DNA of 64,000 bases from Devosia sp. Root685 (GTDB lineage Bacteria; Pseudomonadota; Alphaproteobacteria; Rhizobiales; Devosiaceae), in NCBI RefSeq assembly GCF_001427875.1, contig NZ_LMHK01000004.1, positions 185,903 to 249,902 of the forward strand, in the 5' to 3' direction. The position numbers were made by a program, and so were the translations under genes. A model generated the notes under the pieces. That model did no database searches. It was given only the letters and a program-made list of their open reading frames with translations, and was not told the origin of the DNA. Numbering within the stretch: the stretch's first letter is position 1; each line of letters opens with the position of its first letter. Shown here one piece after another: positions 10,569 through 19,150 of the stretch.

Positions 10569-11848
10569 GTCTTGCCGAAGTGGCCGCCAACGATATCCCG
10601 ACGCTGATGCTAGAACTCGGCCGCAAGGCGCGTATTGCAGCGAGCAAGCTCGCGACCTCTAGCGCCGAACGCAAATATGCGGCGCTGATCGGCGCGGCCG
10701 AAGCGGTGCGCAACCGCAAGGCCGATATTCTCGAGGCCAATGCGATCGACATGGAGAATGCTCGGGCCAAGGGCATGACTGCAGCGTTCCAGGACCGGCT
10801 GCTGCTGACCGAGGCGCGGCTCGACGGCATTGTCGATGCACTGCGCACCATTGCCGAACTGCCCGATCCGGTGGGATCGATCATCGCCGAATGGGACCGG
10901 CCCAATGGCCTCCATATCGAGCGCGTGCGCACCCCGCTCGGGGTCATCGGCGTCATCTATGAAAGCCGCCCCAATGTGACGGCTGATGCCGGCGCGCTGT
11001 GCCTCAAATCGGGCAATGCGGTTATCCTGCGCGGCGGCAGCGATAGCGTGCACTCATCGCGGGCGCTGGTTGATTGCCTGCGGCTGGGCCTCAAACTCGC
11101 CGGCCTGCCCGAAGATGGCGTGCAACTGGTGCCGACGACCGATCGCTCCGCCGTGGGCGAACTGCTCGGGGGGCTCGGCGGCAATATCGACGTGATTGTG
11201 CCGCGCGGCGGCAAGTCGCTGGTGGCGCGCGTGCAGGCTGACGCAAGGGTGCCGGTCTTTGCGCACCTTGAGGGTCTCGTACATGTCTATATCGACCGCT
11301 CGGCCGATCTCGACAAAGCCGTCGCCATTACGCTCAACGCAAAAATGCGCCGCACCGGCGTTTGCGGCGCTGCGGAAACCCTCCTCGTCCATAAGGATGT
11401 GGTCTCAACCCATCTCAAGCCGATCGTGGACGCGCTTGTCGCCAAAGGCTGCGAAATCCGCGGCGATGCGGCTGTTCAGTCGCTGATATCAGAAGCCAAG
11501 CCCGCGACCGAGGAAGACTGGAAAACCGAATACGAGGATGCGATCATCTCCGTAAAGGTGGTCGACAGTGTCGAGGCGGCCATTGCGCACGTGGAAAAAT
11601 ATTCGAGCCACCACACCGAGGCGATCATTGCCGAAGACCCGGTGGCAGTCGAAAAGTTCTTCAACGAAATCGATAGCGCCATTCTCGTCCACAATGCGTC
11701 CACTCAATTTGCCGATGGCGGCGAATTCGGCTTTGGCGGCGAGATCGGCATTGCGACGGGCAAAATGCATGCGCGCGGTCCGGTGGGTGTCGAGCAATTG
11801 ACCAGCTTTAAATACCGCGTCCGCGGCAATGGGCAGCTGCGCCCTTGA
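10565..11848 (+). CDS. proA: Glutamate-5-semialdehyde dehydrogenase
   Basis: The 427-residue enzyme reduces glutamyl-5-phosphate to the semialdehyde using NADPH, the second proline step. Family landmarks are '[20 protein letters not shown]', the catalytic Cys in '[14 protein letters not shown]', and the end '[19 protein letters not shown]'. Length is standard. It starts inside proB (ATGA), so stoichiometric production with its partner kinase is expected; the two enzymes are known to channel the labile phosphate. Confidence 0.97.
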   Translation: MSLAEVAANDIPTLMLELGRKARIAASKLATSSAERKYAALIGAAEAVRNRKADILEANAIDMENARAKGMTAAFQDRLLLTEARLDGIVDALRTIAELPDPVGSIIAEWDRPNGLHIERVRTPLGVIGVIYESRPNVTADAGALCLKSGNAVILRGGSDSVHSSRALVDCLRLGLKLAGLPEDGVQLVPTTDRSAVGELLGGLGGNIDVIVPRGGKSLVARVQADARVPVFAHLEGLVHVYIDRSADLDKAVAITLNAKMRRTGVCGAAETLLVHKDVVSTHLKPIVDALVAKGCEIRGDAAVQSLISEAKPATEEDWKTEYEDAIISVKVVDSVEAAIAHVEKYSSHHTEAIIAEDPVAVEKFFNEIDSAILVHNASTQFADGGEFGFGGEIGIATGKMHARGPVGVEQLTSFKYRVRGNGQLRP

Positions 11849-11885
11849 TGCCGATCGACTGTAAGCCTGCTGCGCTTCGGCTCCT

Positions 11886-11913
11886 GCACCCTCAAAGGGA
11901 GAGGTGAGGGTGC
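11886..11913. repeat. Short palindromic intergenic element
   Basis: The inverted arms GCACCCTC (11886-11893) and GAGGGTGC (11906-11913) flank 'AAAGGGAGAGGT'. The wording matches the ends of the larger hairpin mosaics at 32.8 and 38.3 kb (CCCTCAcc, GGGAGAGG), so it looks like a minimal relative. It lies between proA and nadD and could act as a processing or attenuation hairpin. Confidence 0.6.
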
Positions 11914-11972
11914 CCCTTCGTTCGTCCATCCGCATCTCCGGCATAACCGATCTGCCGCCCTCCGGCAGCGGC

Positions 11973-12545
11973 ATGCGCATTGGCCTATTCGGGGGCAGTT
12001 TCAATCCCATCCATGCCGGCCACGTGCTGGTGATGGAAGAAACCCTGCGCCGGCTGGAGCTGGACGCACTCTGGGTGTTGGTGACCCCCGGCAATCCGCT
12101 CAAAAATCACAATGAATTGGCGCCCCTGACCAACCGGGTCGACGCTGCTCGCGCATTGATCACCAATCCGCGCATTCGCGTCACCGGCTTCGAGGCGCAA
12201 AAAGGCTTTCGCTATACCTGGCAGACCGTGCAGTTCCTGACCCAGGCCCTGGCCGACCGGCGCTTTGTCTGGATCATGGGCGCAGATAGCCTCGCCGATT
12301 TCCATCGCTGGGAGCGCTGGCATTATATTGCGGCCACCTTGCCCATCGCCGTCTATGCCCGGCCCGGCTCTTCCAACCGGGCACTGGCCTCGCGCGCGGC
12401 GCTCACCTTGGCCCATGGGCAGATCGATCAGGAGGATGCGCCGGTGCTCGCAAGCCTCGCGCCGCCCGCCTGGGTCTATCTCCACGGCCGGCAATCGAGC
12501 CTGTCCTCAAGTGCAATTCGGGCCGCAAATCGCCGGATTTCCTAA
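11973..12545 (+). CDS. nadD: Nicotinate-nucleotide adenylyltransferase
   Basis: The 190-residue enzyme converts nicotinate mononucleotide and ATP to deamido-NAD. The nucleotidyltransferase signature 'GLFGGSFNPIHAGH' is at the extreme N-terminus and the second signature is 'SSSAIR' near the C-terminus. 'WIMGADSLADFHRWERW' is also typical. The ATG at 11973 places the first strand correctly. A GTG at 11904 has a GGGAGAG upstream but that lies in a palindromic repeat, so I discount it. The order proA-nadD-rsfS-rlmH is common in this order of bacteria. Confidence 0.95.
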   Translation: MRIGLFGGSFNPIHAGHVLVMEETLRRLELDALWVLVTPGNPLKNHNELAPLTNRVDAARALITNPRIRVTGFEAQKGFRYTWQTVQFLTQALADRRFVWIMGADSLADFHRWERWHYIAATLPIAVYARPGSSNRALASRAALTLAHGQIDQEDAPVLASLAPPAWVYLHGRQSSLSSSAIRAANRRIS

Positions 12546-12728
12546 GATTAAACCCTTCATCTTGCGGAAATGACTGAAAACGGGCATATTCAGGGAAATG
12601 ATCGCTGTTTTCGGAACAGGAACTGACGGCTTGCCGTTTGCCAAGACGCCGCAATATTCCGATCAACAACCAAGGATGCTGACTAAACGCATGACCCATG
12701 CTCGCGCATGGGCGGAAGGCCGTTTCTG

Positions 12729-13118
12729 ATGGCCGCACTGCCCACCAACACCGTTCCCACGCCCATCACCCCCACGCCCTCCGTTCAGTCGGCCGTCGAG
12801 CTCATCCTCAACGTGCTCGATGACGCCAAGGCCGAAGAGACCGTGTCGGTCGATATCACCGGCAAGTCCTCGCTCGCCGACCACATGATCGTGACCTCGG
12901 GCCGTTCCCAGCGCCACGTCGGCGCCGTGGCCGACCAGATCATCCGCGCGCTGCGCGAAAAGGGTTTCGGCAAGCCACGCGTGGAAGGCCTGCCCCATTG
13001 CGATTGGGTGCTGGTCGATACCGGTGATGTGATCGTTCACATCTTCCGCCCCGAAGTGCGTGAATTCTACAATATCGAGAAGATGTGGCAGGCCGATTTC
13101 GCCGCTGACGCTCACTAA
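12729..13118 (+). CDS. rsfS: Ribosomal silencing factor RsfS
   Basis: The 129-residue protein of the RsfS/Iojap family binds L14 and stops 30S-50S joining when nutrients are short. Family motifs are 'SSLADHMIVTSGRSQRHVGA', 'EGLPHCDWVLVDTGDVIVHI' and 'REFYNIEKMW'. The start at ATG 12729 follows 'GGAAGG'; an upstream in-frame ATG at 12708 would overlap that ribosome site. A Thr/Pro-rich stretch of about 20 residues precedes the domain. It lies between nadD and rlmH as usual. Confidence 0.95.
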   Translation: MAALPTNTVPTPITPTPSVQSAVELILNVLDDAKAEETVSVDITGKSSLADHMIVTSGRSQRHVGAVADQIIRALREKGFGKPRVEGLPHCDWVLVDTGDVIVHIFRPEVREFYNIEKMWQADFAADAH

Positions 13119-13125
13119 CCGCGTC

Positions 13126-13156
13126 GGCCCGAAAAGTGGCTGCCGGTTTTCGGGCC
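13126..13156. repeat. CCGGTTTTCGGG-family hairpin, copy A
   Basis: The arms GGCCCGAAAA (13126-13135) and TTTTCGGGCC (13147-13156) flank GTGGCTGCCGG. It lies between rsfS and rlmH. It is one of four related elements in this window (others at 13664, 29209 and 57177), each just after a stop codon. Similar elements are widespread in Rhizobiales genomes, from general knowledge. Confidence 0.7.
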
Positions 13157-13178
13157 AGCCGACGCGCAAGGAATGCCC

Positions 13179-13661
13179 ATGCGCATAGCCATTGCGGCCG
13201 TGGGCCGGATGAAATCCGGCCCCGAGCGCGAGCTTGTCTCGCGCTATCTCGACCGGGCCGGTGCCAGCGGCAAGCCGCTGGCCTTGACCGGGTTCGATAT
13301 CACCGAACTCAATGAATCCCGCGCCGGCTCCGCTGCTTCGAGAAAAATCGAAGAAGCCAAGGGGCTGCGCGCCGCCCTGCCCGACGGCATTCTGGTGACC
13401 CTCGACGAACGCGGCAAATCCATTGGCTCCGAAGCATTTTCCAGCCTTCTAGGTCGGTGGCGCGATGAGGGGCGGCCGGCCGTTTCCTTCGTCATTGGCG
13501 GGGCTGATGGCATCGATCCCGACCTGGTGCGGAGCGCCGACCTGTCGCTGAGTTTTTCGCCCATGGTCTGGCCGCACCAATTGGTGCGCATCATGCTGGC
13601 CGAACAGCTCTATCGCGCCACGACCATTCTTTCTGGCCATCCCTATCATCGCGGCGACTAA
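13179..13661 (+). CDS. rlmH: 23S rRNA (pseudouridine1915-N3)-methyltransferase
   Basis: The 160-residue SPOUT methyltransferase modifies pseudouridine 1915 in helix 69 of 23S rRNA in assembled 70S ribosomes. Motifs: 'LDERGKSIGSEAFSSLLGRW', the SAM-binding knot 'VSFVIGGADGID' and the end 'LAEQLYRATTILSGHPYHRG'. The second ATG (13179) is preferred over 13173 because AAGGA at 13168-13172 is then 6 bases away. The neighbourhood with rsfS fits a ribosome-assembly cluster. Confidence 0.96.
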   Translation: MRIAIAAVGRMKSGPERELVSRYLDRAGASGKPLALTGFDITELNESRAGSAASRKIEEAKGLRAALPDGILVTLDERGKSIGSEAFSSLLGRWRDEGRPAVSFVIGGADGIDPDLVRSADLSLSFSPMVWPHQLVRIMLAEQLYRATTILSGHPYHRGD

Positions 13662-13663
13662 AG

Positions 13664-13701
13664 GCATGTTTCCCGAAAGGGGGTACCGGTTTCGGGCAAA
13701 G
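13664..13701. repeat. CCGGTTTTCGGG-family hairpin, copy B
   Basis: The sequence after the rlmH stop reads GCATGTTTCCCGAAAGGGGG-TACCGGTTTCGGGCAAAGAC in two halves. The arms are CCCGAAA and TTTCGGG. It is the same family as the elements at 13126, 29209 and 57177, with its arms in the orientation seen after rsfS. Confidence 0.65.
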
Positions 13702-13862
13702 ACAAGCGCCACAATTCCGGCGCGTCCGAACTCTAGGGAGCGCACAAGGGCGCGGCAATTTATGGTTAAGCATCGTTAACCTGCGGTTTCCCCACCCTTT
13801 GCTAATCTCGCCCAGAGTGATTCGGTGCGCCGTGCGGCAAACCGCAGGGCCCAGGAGTTTTC

Positions 13863-15248
13863 ATGCCGGTTTGGCCGGACAGCATCGTCAGAGCAACGCT
13901 CGGCGGCATTCTGCTTGCCGGGGGCTTCGCATTGCCTTTGCTGGCGCAGACCGAGACGCCTCCGGCCGCAACGACATCGCCTGCGCCAACTCCGACCGCA
14001 CCCGTGACGACGCCAACCACGCCCGCTGAAGCGGTCCCGCTCGCCGAAGGGGAAGAAACCGCCCGGAGCAATGCGGCGGACCTCGAGGAAGTGGAAGCCT
14101 CCCTGCAACTGAGCCGCGAGCGCATCGATGCACTCAAGGCCGAAATTGCCGAGATGGAGGGCGACCGTACCCGCCAGAACGCCGCCCTGATCGCCGCCGG
14201 ACAACGGGTGAAACTGGCCGAAATCGAAGTCGCCGATGTCGAGGAACGCCTCTCCAATCTGATCGTCGAAGAATTGGAAGTGCGCGGCCGGCTCGACGGC
14301 GCCGATGCCGAAATCGCCAATGTGCTGGCGGCGCTCGAACGCATTTCGCTCAATCCCCCGCCTGCTTTGATCGTTGACCCCAGCGATGCCCTCGGCTCGG
14401 CCCGCGGCGCCATGCTGATCGCCGCCATCGTGCCGCAATTGCGCAACCGCGCCGACACGGTCAGCGCCGATCTCAAGGCCCTGATGGGCATCAAGGAACA
14501 GGCGCTCGCCGAAGAGCAGACGCTGAAAGCCAATTATGCCGTGCTCGAAGAAGAGCAATTGCGCATTGCGACCCTGATCGCGGCGCGCAAACACGGCATT
14601 GAACAGGTTGGCACCCAGCTCAGCGCCGAAGAACTAGCCGCCGTCGATCTCGCCGAACGCGCCAGTACCCTGCGCGAACTGATCGACGCCCTGTCCGCCC
14701 GCGCCAATCAGACCCAGACCGGGACCCGGGCGCAGCCGGACTTGCCGCAGCTGTCGCCCGAGGCGATCCATCTGGCCTTTGCCAATGCGGCGCGCACCGA
14801 ACCGGCCGTGCCCTTCCCCCTCGCCAAGGGCTATCTCGCCCAGCCGTCCAACGGCGTCACCGTGGTGCAATTTGGCGCCGGGGATGGCTTTGGCGGCATT
14901 TCGCAGGGCCAGTCCATCGTCACCCGCGCCGAGGCGCAGGTGGTGGCGCCGGCCGATGGCTGGGTGCTCTATAAGGGCCCCTACCTCAATTATGGCCAGA
15001 TCATCATTCTCAATACCGGTCAGGGTTACACGACCCTGCTGGCCGGGCTTGAAACCATTTCCGTCGGTATCGGGCAGTTCGTGCTTCTGGGCGAACCGCT
15101 GGGACAGATGGGATCACGCACAATTGGGCGGACGGTGACGACCAATGCTGGCAACGCCCAACCGACGCTTTATATAGAATTGCGACAGAACAACGAGCCC
15201 ATCGACCCGGAAAGCTGGTGGGCCCAGAACGAACAACAGACGGGATAG
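13863..15248 (+). CDS. EnvC-like murein hydrolase activator (degenerate LytM)
   Basis: The 461-residue exported protein has a signal peptide (1-30, ending LLAQ), a Pro/Thr-rich stretch, a long Glu/Ala/Leu-rich coiled coil (about 60-290) and a C-terminal LytM/M23 fold (about 325-455: 'VVAPADGWVLYKGPYLNYGQ', 'PTLYIELRQNNEPIDPESWW'). In active M23 enzymes the strand reads HxH-type; here 'LNTGQGYTTLL' and 'PTLYIEL' lack the zinc histidines. That is the EnvC pattern: an activator of septal amidases that does not cut peptidoglycan itself. It precedes ctpA by 6 bp, and both belong to an envelope-remodelling cluster. Confidence 0.88.
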   Translation: MPVWPDSIVRATLGGILLAGGFALPLLAQTETPPAATTSPAPTPTAPVTTPTTPAEAVPLAEGEETARSNAADLEEVEASLQLSRERIDALKAEIAEMEGDRTRQNAALIAAGQRVKLAEIEVADVEERLSNLIVEELEVRGRLDGADAEIANVLAALERISLNPPPALIVDPSDALGSARGAMLIAAIVPQLRNRADTVSADLKALMGIKEQALAEEQTLKANYAVLEEEQLRIATLIAARKHGIEQVGTQLSAEELAAVDLAERASTLRELIDALSARANQTQTGTRAQPDLPQLSPEAIHLAFANAARTEPAVPFPLAKGYLAQPSNGVTVVQFGAGDGFGGISQGQSIVTRAEAQVVAPADGWVLYKGPYLNYGQIIILNTGQGYTTLLAGLETISVGIGQFVLLGEPLGQMGSRTIGRTVTTNAGNAQPTLYIELRQNNEPIDPESWWAQNEQQTG

Positions 15249-15254
15249 TAATCC

Positions 15255-16646
15255 ATGCGCCTGACCACCCTTCGCGCCGCCGCCCTTGGTGTGGCGCTGC
15301 TCATCCCGACTGCGGGACTGCTGGCGCAGGACGCGCCGCCGGCCCCCGAAACGCCGGTGGAAGAACCCAATCCCAGTGGCGAACAGCCCGCGCCCACGCC
15401 CGAAGAGCTCAAGAAAGAGCCGCGCGATCCGCTCGAGATCTATGCCGATCTCAACCTTTTCGGCGAAATCTTTGACCGCATCCGCGCCGAATATGTCGAT
15501 CCCCCGGACGAGCAGGAGCTGATCCGCGCCGCCATTCAGGGCATGCTCACCTCGCTCGACCCCCATTCGGGCTATTTGCCGCCCCAGGATGCCGATGAAT
15601 TCCGCCAGGACACATCAGGCGAATTCGGCGGCCTTGGCATCGAAGTCACCATGGAAGAAGGGACCATCAAGGTCATCTCGCCCATCGACGAGACCCCGGC
15701 CGCCCGTGCCGGCATTCTGGCCAATGACTTCATCGTCGAACTCGACGGCGTATCCATCCAGGGCCTCTCGCTCGACCAGGCGGTCGAAAAGATGCGTGGG
15801 CCGATCGGCACCGACATCACCGTGACCATCGCCCGCGAAGGCGTCGACAAGCCGCTCGAGTTCAAACTGACCCGCGCCACCATTGCCATGCGCGCCGTGC
15901 GCTGGAGCATGGAAGGCGATGTCGCCGTGCTGCGCCTCGCCCGCTTCTCAGCTCAGGCCTATATCGGCATCGAAAATGCCATCAAGGATATCTATGCCCA
16001 ACGCGACGGCGTGGCGCCCAAGGGTATTGTTCTTGACCTCCGCAACAATCCCGGTGGCCTTGTCGATCAGGCCGTCTATGTCGCCGACGCCTTCCTCAAG
16101 CAGGGCGCCGTCGTTCTGACCCGTGGCCGCACCGAGCAGGAAAGCGCCCGCTATGACGCCGAGCCCGATCCGCTCGACGCACAGCTTGCCGACGTGCCGC
16201 TGGTCGTCCTGATCAATGGCGGCTCGGCTTCGGCCTCCGAAATCGTCGCCGGTGCGCTCCAGGACCACAAGCGCGCGACGCTGGTTGGTACGCGCTCCTT
16301 CGGCAAGGGTTCGGTGCAGTCGATCATCTCGCTCGGCCCCGATGGCGCCATGCGCCTGACCACGGCCCGCTACTACACCCCGGACAACCGCTCCATCCAG
16401 GCGCTCGGCATCACGCCCGATATCGAAATCCGCCAGGTGGTCCCGGCCGAATTCCAGGGTCGCGACGAAATCGTCGGTGAGGCCGGGCTTGCCGGTCACA
16501 TCAAGATCGAGGGCCAGGAAGAGAGCACCGTCGGCTCCTCGGTCTATGTGCCGCAGGAAGCTGCCGACGACGCGCAGCTTCAATATGCGATCAAGCTGAT
16601 CAATGGCGAAGAGACCAATGAGGCCTACCCGCCAAAGGCGGAGTAA
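15255..16646 (+). CDS. ctpA: Carboxy-terminal processing protease CtpA (S41)
   Basis: The 463-residue periplasmic serine protease has a signal peptide (1-25, ending LLAQ), a Pro/Glu-rich linker, a PDZ domain (about 105-190, 'GGLGIEVTMEEGTIKVISPI') and an S41 core with 'LDLRNNPGG'. The catalytic Ser lies in 'NGGSASASEI', and the catalytic Lys in 'GTRSFGKGSVQ' sits on the same face. A further C-terminal region of about 80 residues follows. CtpA-type proteases cut C-termini and help regulate peptidoglycan hydrolases in other bacteria. Being directly behind the EnvC-like gene suggests it controls that system here. A hairpin terminator follows. Confidence 0.95.
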   Translation: MRLTTLRAAALGVALLIPTAGLLAQDAPPAPETPVEEPNPSGEQPAPTPEELKKEPRDPLEIYADLNLFGEIFDRIRAEYVDPPDEQELIRAAIQGMLTSLDPHSGYLPPQDADEFRQDTSGEFGGLGIEVTMEEGTIKVISPIDETPAARAGILANDFIVELDGVSIQGLSLDQAVEKMRGPIGTDITVTIAREGVDKPLEFKLTRATIAMRAVRWSMEGDVAVLRLARFSAQAYIGIENAIKDIYAQRDGVAPKGIVLDLRNNPGGLVDQAVYVADAFLKQGAVVLTRGRTEQESARYDAEPDPLDAQLADVPLVVLINGGSASASEIVAGALQDHKRATLVGTRSFGKGSVQSIISLGPDGAMRLTTARYYTPDNRSIQALGITPDIEIRQVVPAEFQGRDEIVGEAGLAGHIKIEGQEESTVGSSVYVPQEAADDAQLQYAIKLINGEETNEAYPPKAE

Positions 16647-16665
16647 CGGCTGAGCCGTGCTAGAC

Positions 16666-16712
16666 TGGGGGCGCAACGGCGTGATTCGCCGCTGCGCCCC
16701 CATTACTTTTTC
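16666..16712 (+). terminator. Terminator after ctpA
   Basis: A long GC-rich stem pairs 16666-16681 (TGGGGGCGCAACGGCG) with 16687-16702 with one mismatch and a TGATT loop, followed by TTACTTTTTC. It separates envC-ctpA from the YibQ-like gene. Confidence 0.8.
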
Positions 16713-16735
16713 TCTCGGGTAGGGCCGGACTGCCG

Positions 16736-17860
16736 ATGGCCAATGATTTGAGTACGCCGCTGACCGGCCGCCGACAGCGCCTCAAGAATGCCTTGGGCCG
16801 TCCGCACCTGCCCATTGCGCGCATCCTGTTCGGCTTGATCGGCGTCATCGTCATCGGCACGGTGGCCCGGCTGGTTCTGGTCGATGACCCGGCCGGCGGG
16901 CGGCCAAGCCAGGAAACCGGCATCGTCAATACCCAGGCCGGCAATAGCGTCGCCGATACGGTCGCCTCGGCCCCCGCCACCATTACGGCCGACCCCCAGC
17001 AATATCCGGTCGATGGCTCGATCGTCGCGGTGCCCGGCCCGGCCGCCGACGCGCATTCGACGCCCAATGCTCTCGGCATCGTGCCGGAACTGAGCGAAGA
17101 GACGGCCAATGGCGCCATTCCCCGTATTTCCGGCACCGGCCAGACGCCCTTTGCCGCCTATCACCATCCGTTCGAAGCGGCGAGCGCCGGCACCGGCCCC
17201 CGCATTGCGCTGATCGTCACCGGCCTTGGCATCAATGAGCAAGGCTCGCTCGACGCTATCGCCCAACTTCCCGATCTTGTGACGCTGGCCTTTGCCCCCT
17301 ATGGCAAGGCGCTCGAAAAAACCGTCACGGTCGCCCGCGGCGGCGGCCATGAAGTCATGCTCGAAGTGCCATTGGAACCGTTCGATTTCCCGCAGAACGA
17401 CCCCGGTCCCCATACGCTACTGACCGGCCAACCGCCGCGCGAGAACCTTGAAAAGCTCTTTTGGCTGATGGCGCGTTTCGGCGGCTATTTTGGCATCATC
17501 AACAATATGGGCGCGCGCTTCACCGCCTCGGCCGGCGATTTCGGCCCGATGATGGAAGAGCTTGGCGCACGCGGCGTCGGCTATATCGACGATGGCTCGT
17601 CCAACCGCTCGGTATCGGCCCAGCTTGCCAGCGCCAACAAAGTGCCCTATGCGCGGGCCAGCATGCTGATCGACGCCAATCCGGCGCGCTCATCCATTCT
17701 CTCAGCGCTGGCCAGCCTTGAGGCCGAAGCCATGGAACATGGCAGCGCAATAGGTATTGTGAGTGCATTGCCCATTTCCATCCAGGCCGTTTCCGAATGG
17801 TCGGCCGGCCTTGATGGCAAGGGTATTGCGCTGGTTCCGGCCAGCGCCCTCATGCAATAG
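16736..17860 (+). CDS. Divergent polysaccharide deacetylase (YibQ/DUF610-like)
   Basis: The 374-residue protein has a short cytoplasmic start, one transmembrane helix (about residues 25-48, 'ILFGLIGVIVIGTVARLVLV'), a low-complexity periplasmic linker and a divergent polysaccharide-deacetylase domain from about residue 155 ('RIALIVTGLGINEQGSLDAI', 'EVMLEVPLEPFDFPQNDPGP', 'GYIDDGSSNRSVSAQLA'). Members of this family follow ctpA and precede rppH in many alphaproteobacteria. Its partner or substrate in the envelope is not known; carbohydrate-esterase metal ligands are only partly recognisable. Confidence 0.88.
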   Translation: MANDLSTPLTGRRQRLKNALGRPHLPIARILFGLIGVIVIGTVARLVLVDDPAGGRPSQETGIVNTQAGNSVADTVASAPATITADPQQYPVDGSIVAVPGPAADAHSTPNALGIVPELSEETANGAIPRISGTGQTPFAAYHHPFEAASAGTGPRIALIVTGLGINEQGSLDAIAQLPDLVTLAFAPYGKALEKTVTVARGGGHEVMLEVPLEPFDFPQNDPGPHTLLTGQPPRENLEKLFWLMARFGGYFGIINNMGARFTASAGDFGPMMEELGARGVGYIDDGSSNRSVSAQLASANKVPYARASMLIDANPARSSILSALASLEAEAMEHGSAIGIVSALPISIQAVSEWSAGLDGKGIALVPASALMQ

Positions 17861-17920
17861 CCCCTGCGGAGAGGTTTGGTCTCTCCGGTCCAGGGACACC
17901 AACAGAACAGACGCAACGCC

Positions 17921-18457
17921 ATGTCAGCTTCCCCGAGCCGTGAATCCCTGCCCTATCGCGACTGCGTCGGCATTGCGGTGTTCAATGCCGCGGGCAATGT
18001 TTTCCTCGGACACCGCAAGTCCGAAGACGATCCCGACCAGTCGGCCAAGAAGGGCTTTGCCTGGCAAATGCCGCAGGGCGGCATAGACGAGGGCGAAGAC
18101 CCCTTGCGCGCAGCCCTCCGCGAGTTGCACGAGGAAACCAATATGACGTCGGTGAGCCTTCTCGCCGAGGCGCCGGAATGGATCTATTACGATCTACCCG
18201 ACGATCTGCTGGGCATAGGCTTCAAGGGCAAATATCGCGGCCAACGCCAGCGCTGGTTTGCCTTCGCGTTTACCGGCGACGAGAAGGAGATCGACGTCGA
18301 GACCCCTGGCGGTGGCAAGTTCAAGGCCGAGTTCAACGCCTGGCGCTGGGAGCGCCTGTCGCGCACGCCCTCGCTCATTGTACCATTCAAGCGCGACGCC
18401 TATGAGAAGGTCGTGGACGCTTTCATCGACATCCCGCAACGCTTTACCCATACGTAA
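17921..18457 (+). CDS. rppH: RNA pyrophosphohydrolase
   Basis: The 178-residue Nudix hydrolase removes pyrophosphate from the 5' end of transcripts and so starts 5'-end-dependent mRNA decay. The Nudix box is '[20 protein letters not shown]', with 'WQMPQGG' just before it and the RppH-typical '[15 protein letters not shown]' and '[10 protein letters not shown]' after it. The ATG at 17921 is chosen because the 15 extra upstream residues are unlike the family. It is followed after 5 bp by the racemase-family gene. Confidence 0.95.
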   Translation: MSASPSRESLPYRDCVGIAVFNAAGNVFLGHRKSEDDPDQSAKKGFAWQMPQGGIDEGEDPLRAALRELHEETNMTSVSLLAEAPEWIYYDLPDDLLGIGFKGKYRGQRQRWFAFAFTGDEKEIDVETPGGGKFKAEFNAWRWERLSRTPSLIVPFKRDAYEKVVDAFIDIPQRFTHT

Positions 18458-18462
18458 GAACC

Positions 18463-19149
18463 ATGAAGACCATCGGCCTTATCGGCGGCATGAGCTGGGA
18501 ATCGACCGCTCACTATTATCGCATTCTCAACCAGGAGACCGCGGCGCGGCTGGGGGGCCTCCATTCAGCCCCCGTTCTGATCGATTCGCTCGATTTCGCG
18601 CCCGTCGCGGCGCTGCAATCGGCGGGTAAATGGGACGAAGCCGGCACACTGCTCAATCGCTCTGCCAAGCGGCTCGGCGCGGCGGGAGCGGACGTGATCG
18701 GGCTTGCCACCAATACCATGCACCTTGTTGCCGAAGCGATGATGGGCGGCGTCGATGCCGAATTCGTCCACATTGCCGACCCGACTGCCGATGCGCTTCT
18801 GGCTGACGGCTACCAGACCGTGGGCCTCCTCGGCACGCGCTTCACCATGGAAATGGGCTTTTATCGCGAGCGGCTGGAGGCTCGGGGCCTCGTCGCGCTC
18901 ATTCCCGAGGTCGATCGCACCAATCTCAACGGCATCATCTATGACGAGCTTTGCTTGGGCATTGTCCGCGAAGAGTCGCGAAAAATCTATGTCGATGCGA
19001 TCACCCGCCTTGCCGCCCGCGGCGCCGAGGCCGTCATTCTGGGCTGCACCGAAATCGGCATGCTGATCGACGACGCCGTCAGCCCGCTCCCGGTCTTTGA
19101 TACGACGGATCTTCATGCCCGTGCGCTGGTGAGCGCGGCCCTGGCTTAA
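18463..19149 (+). CDS. Aspartate/glutamate racemase family protein, one catalytic Cys missing
   Basis: The 228-residue protein aligns by eye to YgeA-type broad-specificity amino-acid racemases over its full length ('MKTIGLIGGMSWEST', 'ALLADGYQTVGLLGTRFTME', 'GCTEIGMLI'). Two-base racemases use two Cys residues. Here the second is present (C195 in 'ILGCTEIG'), but the first position, 'LCTNTMH' in E. coli YgeA, is 'LATNTMH' with Ala82 (codon 18706-18708, GCC). The protein may be one-sided, inactive as a racemase, or do another reaction. It ends two bases before the convergent chemoreceptor gene. Confidence 0.85.
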   Translation: MKTIGLIGGMSWESTAHYYRILNQETAARLGGLHSAPVLIDSLDFAPVAALQSAGKWDEAGTLLNRSAKRLGAAGADVIGLATNTMHLVAEAMMGGVDAEFVHIADPTADALLADGYQTVGLLGTRFTMEMGFYRERLEARGLVALIPEVDRTNLNGIIYDELCLGIVREESRKIYVDAITRLAARGAEAVILGCTEIGMLIDDAVSPLPVFDTTDLHARALVSAALA

Positions 19150-19150
19150 C

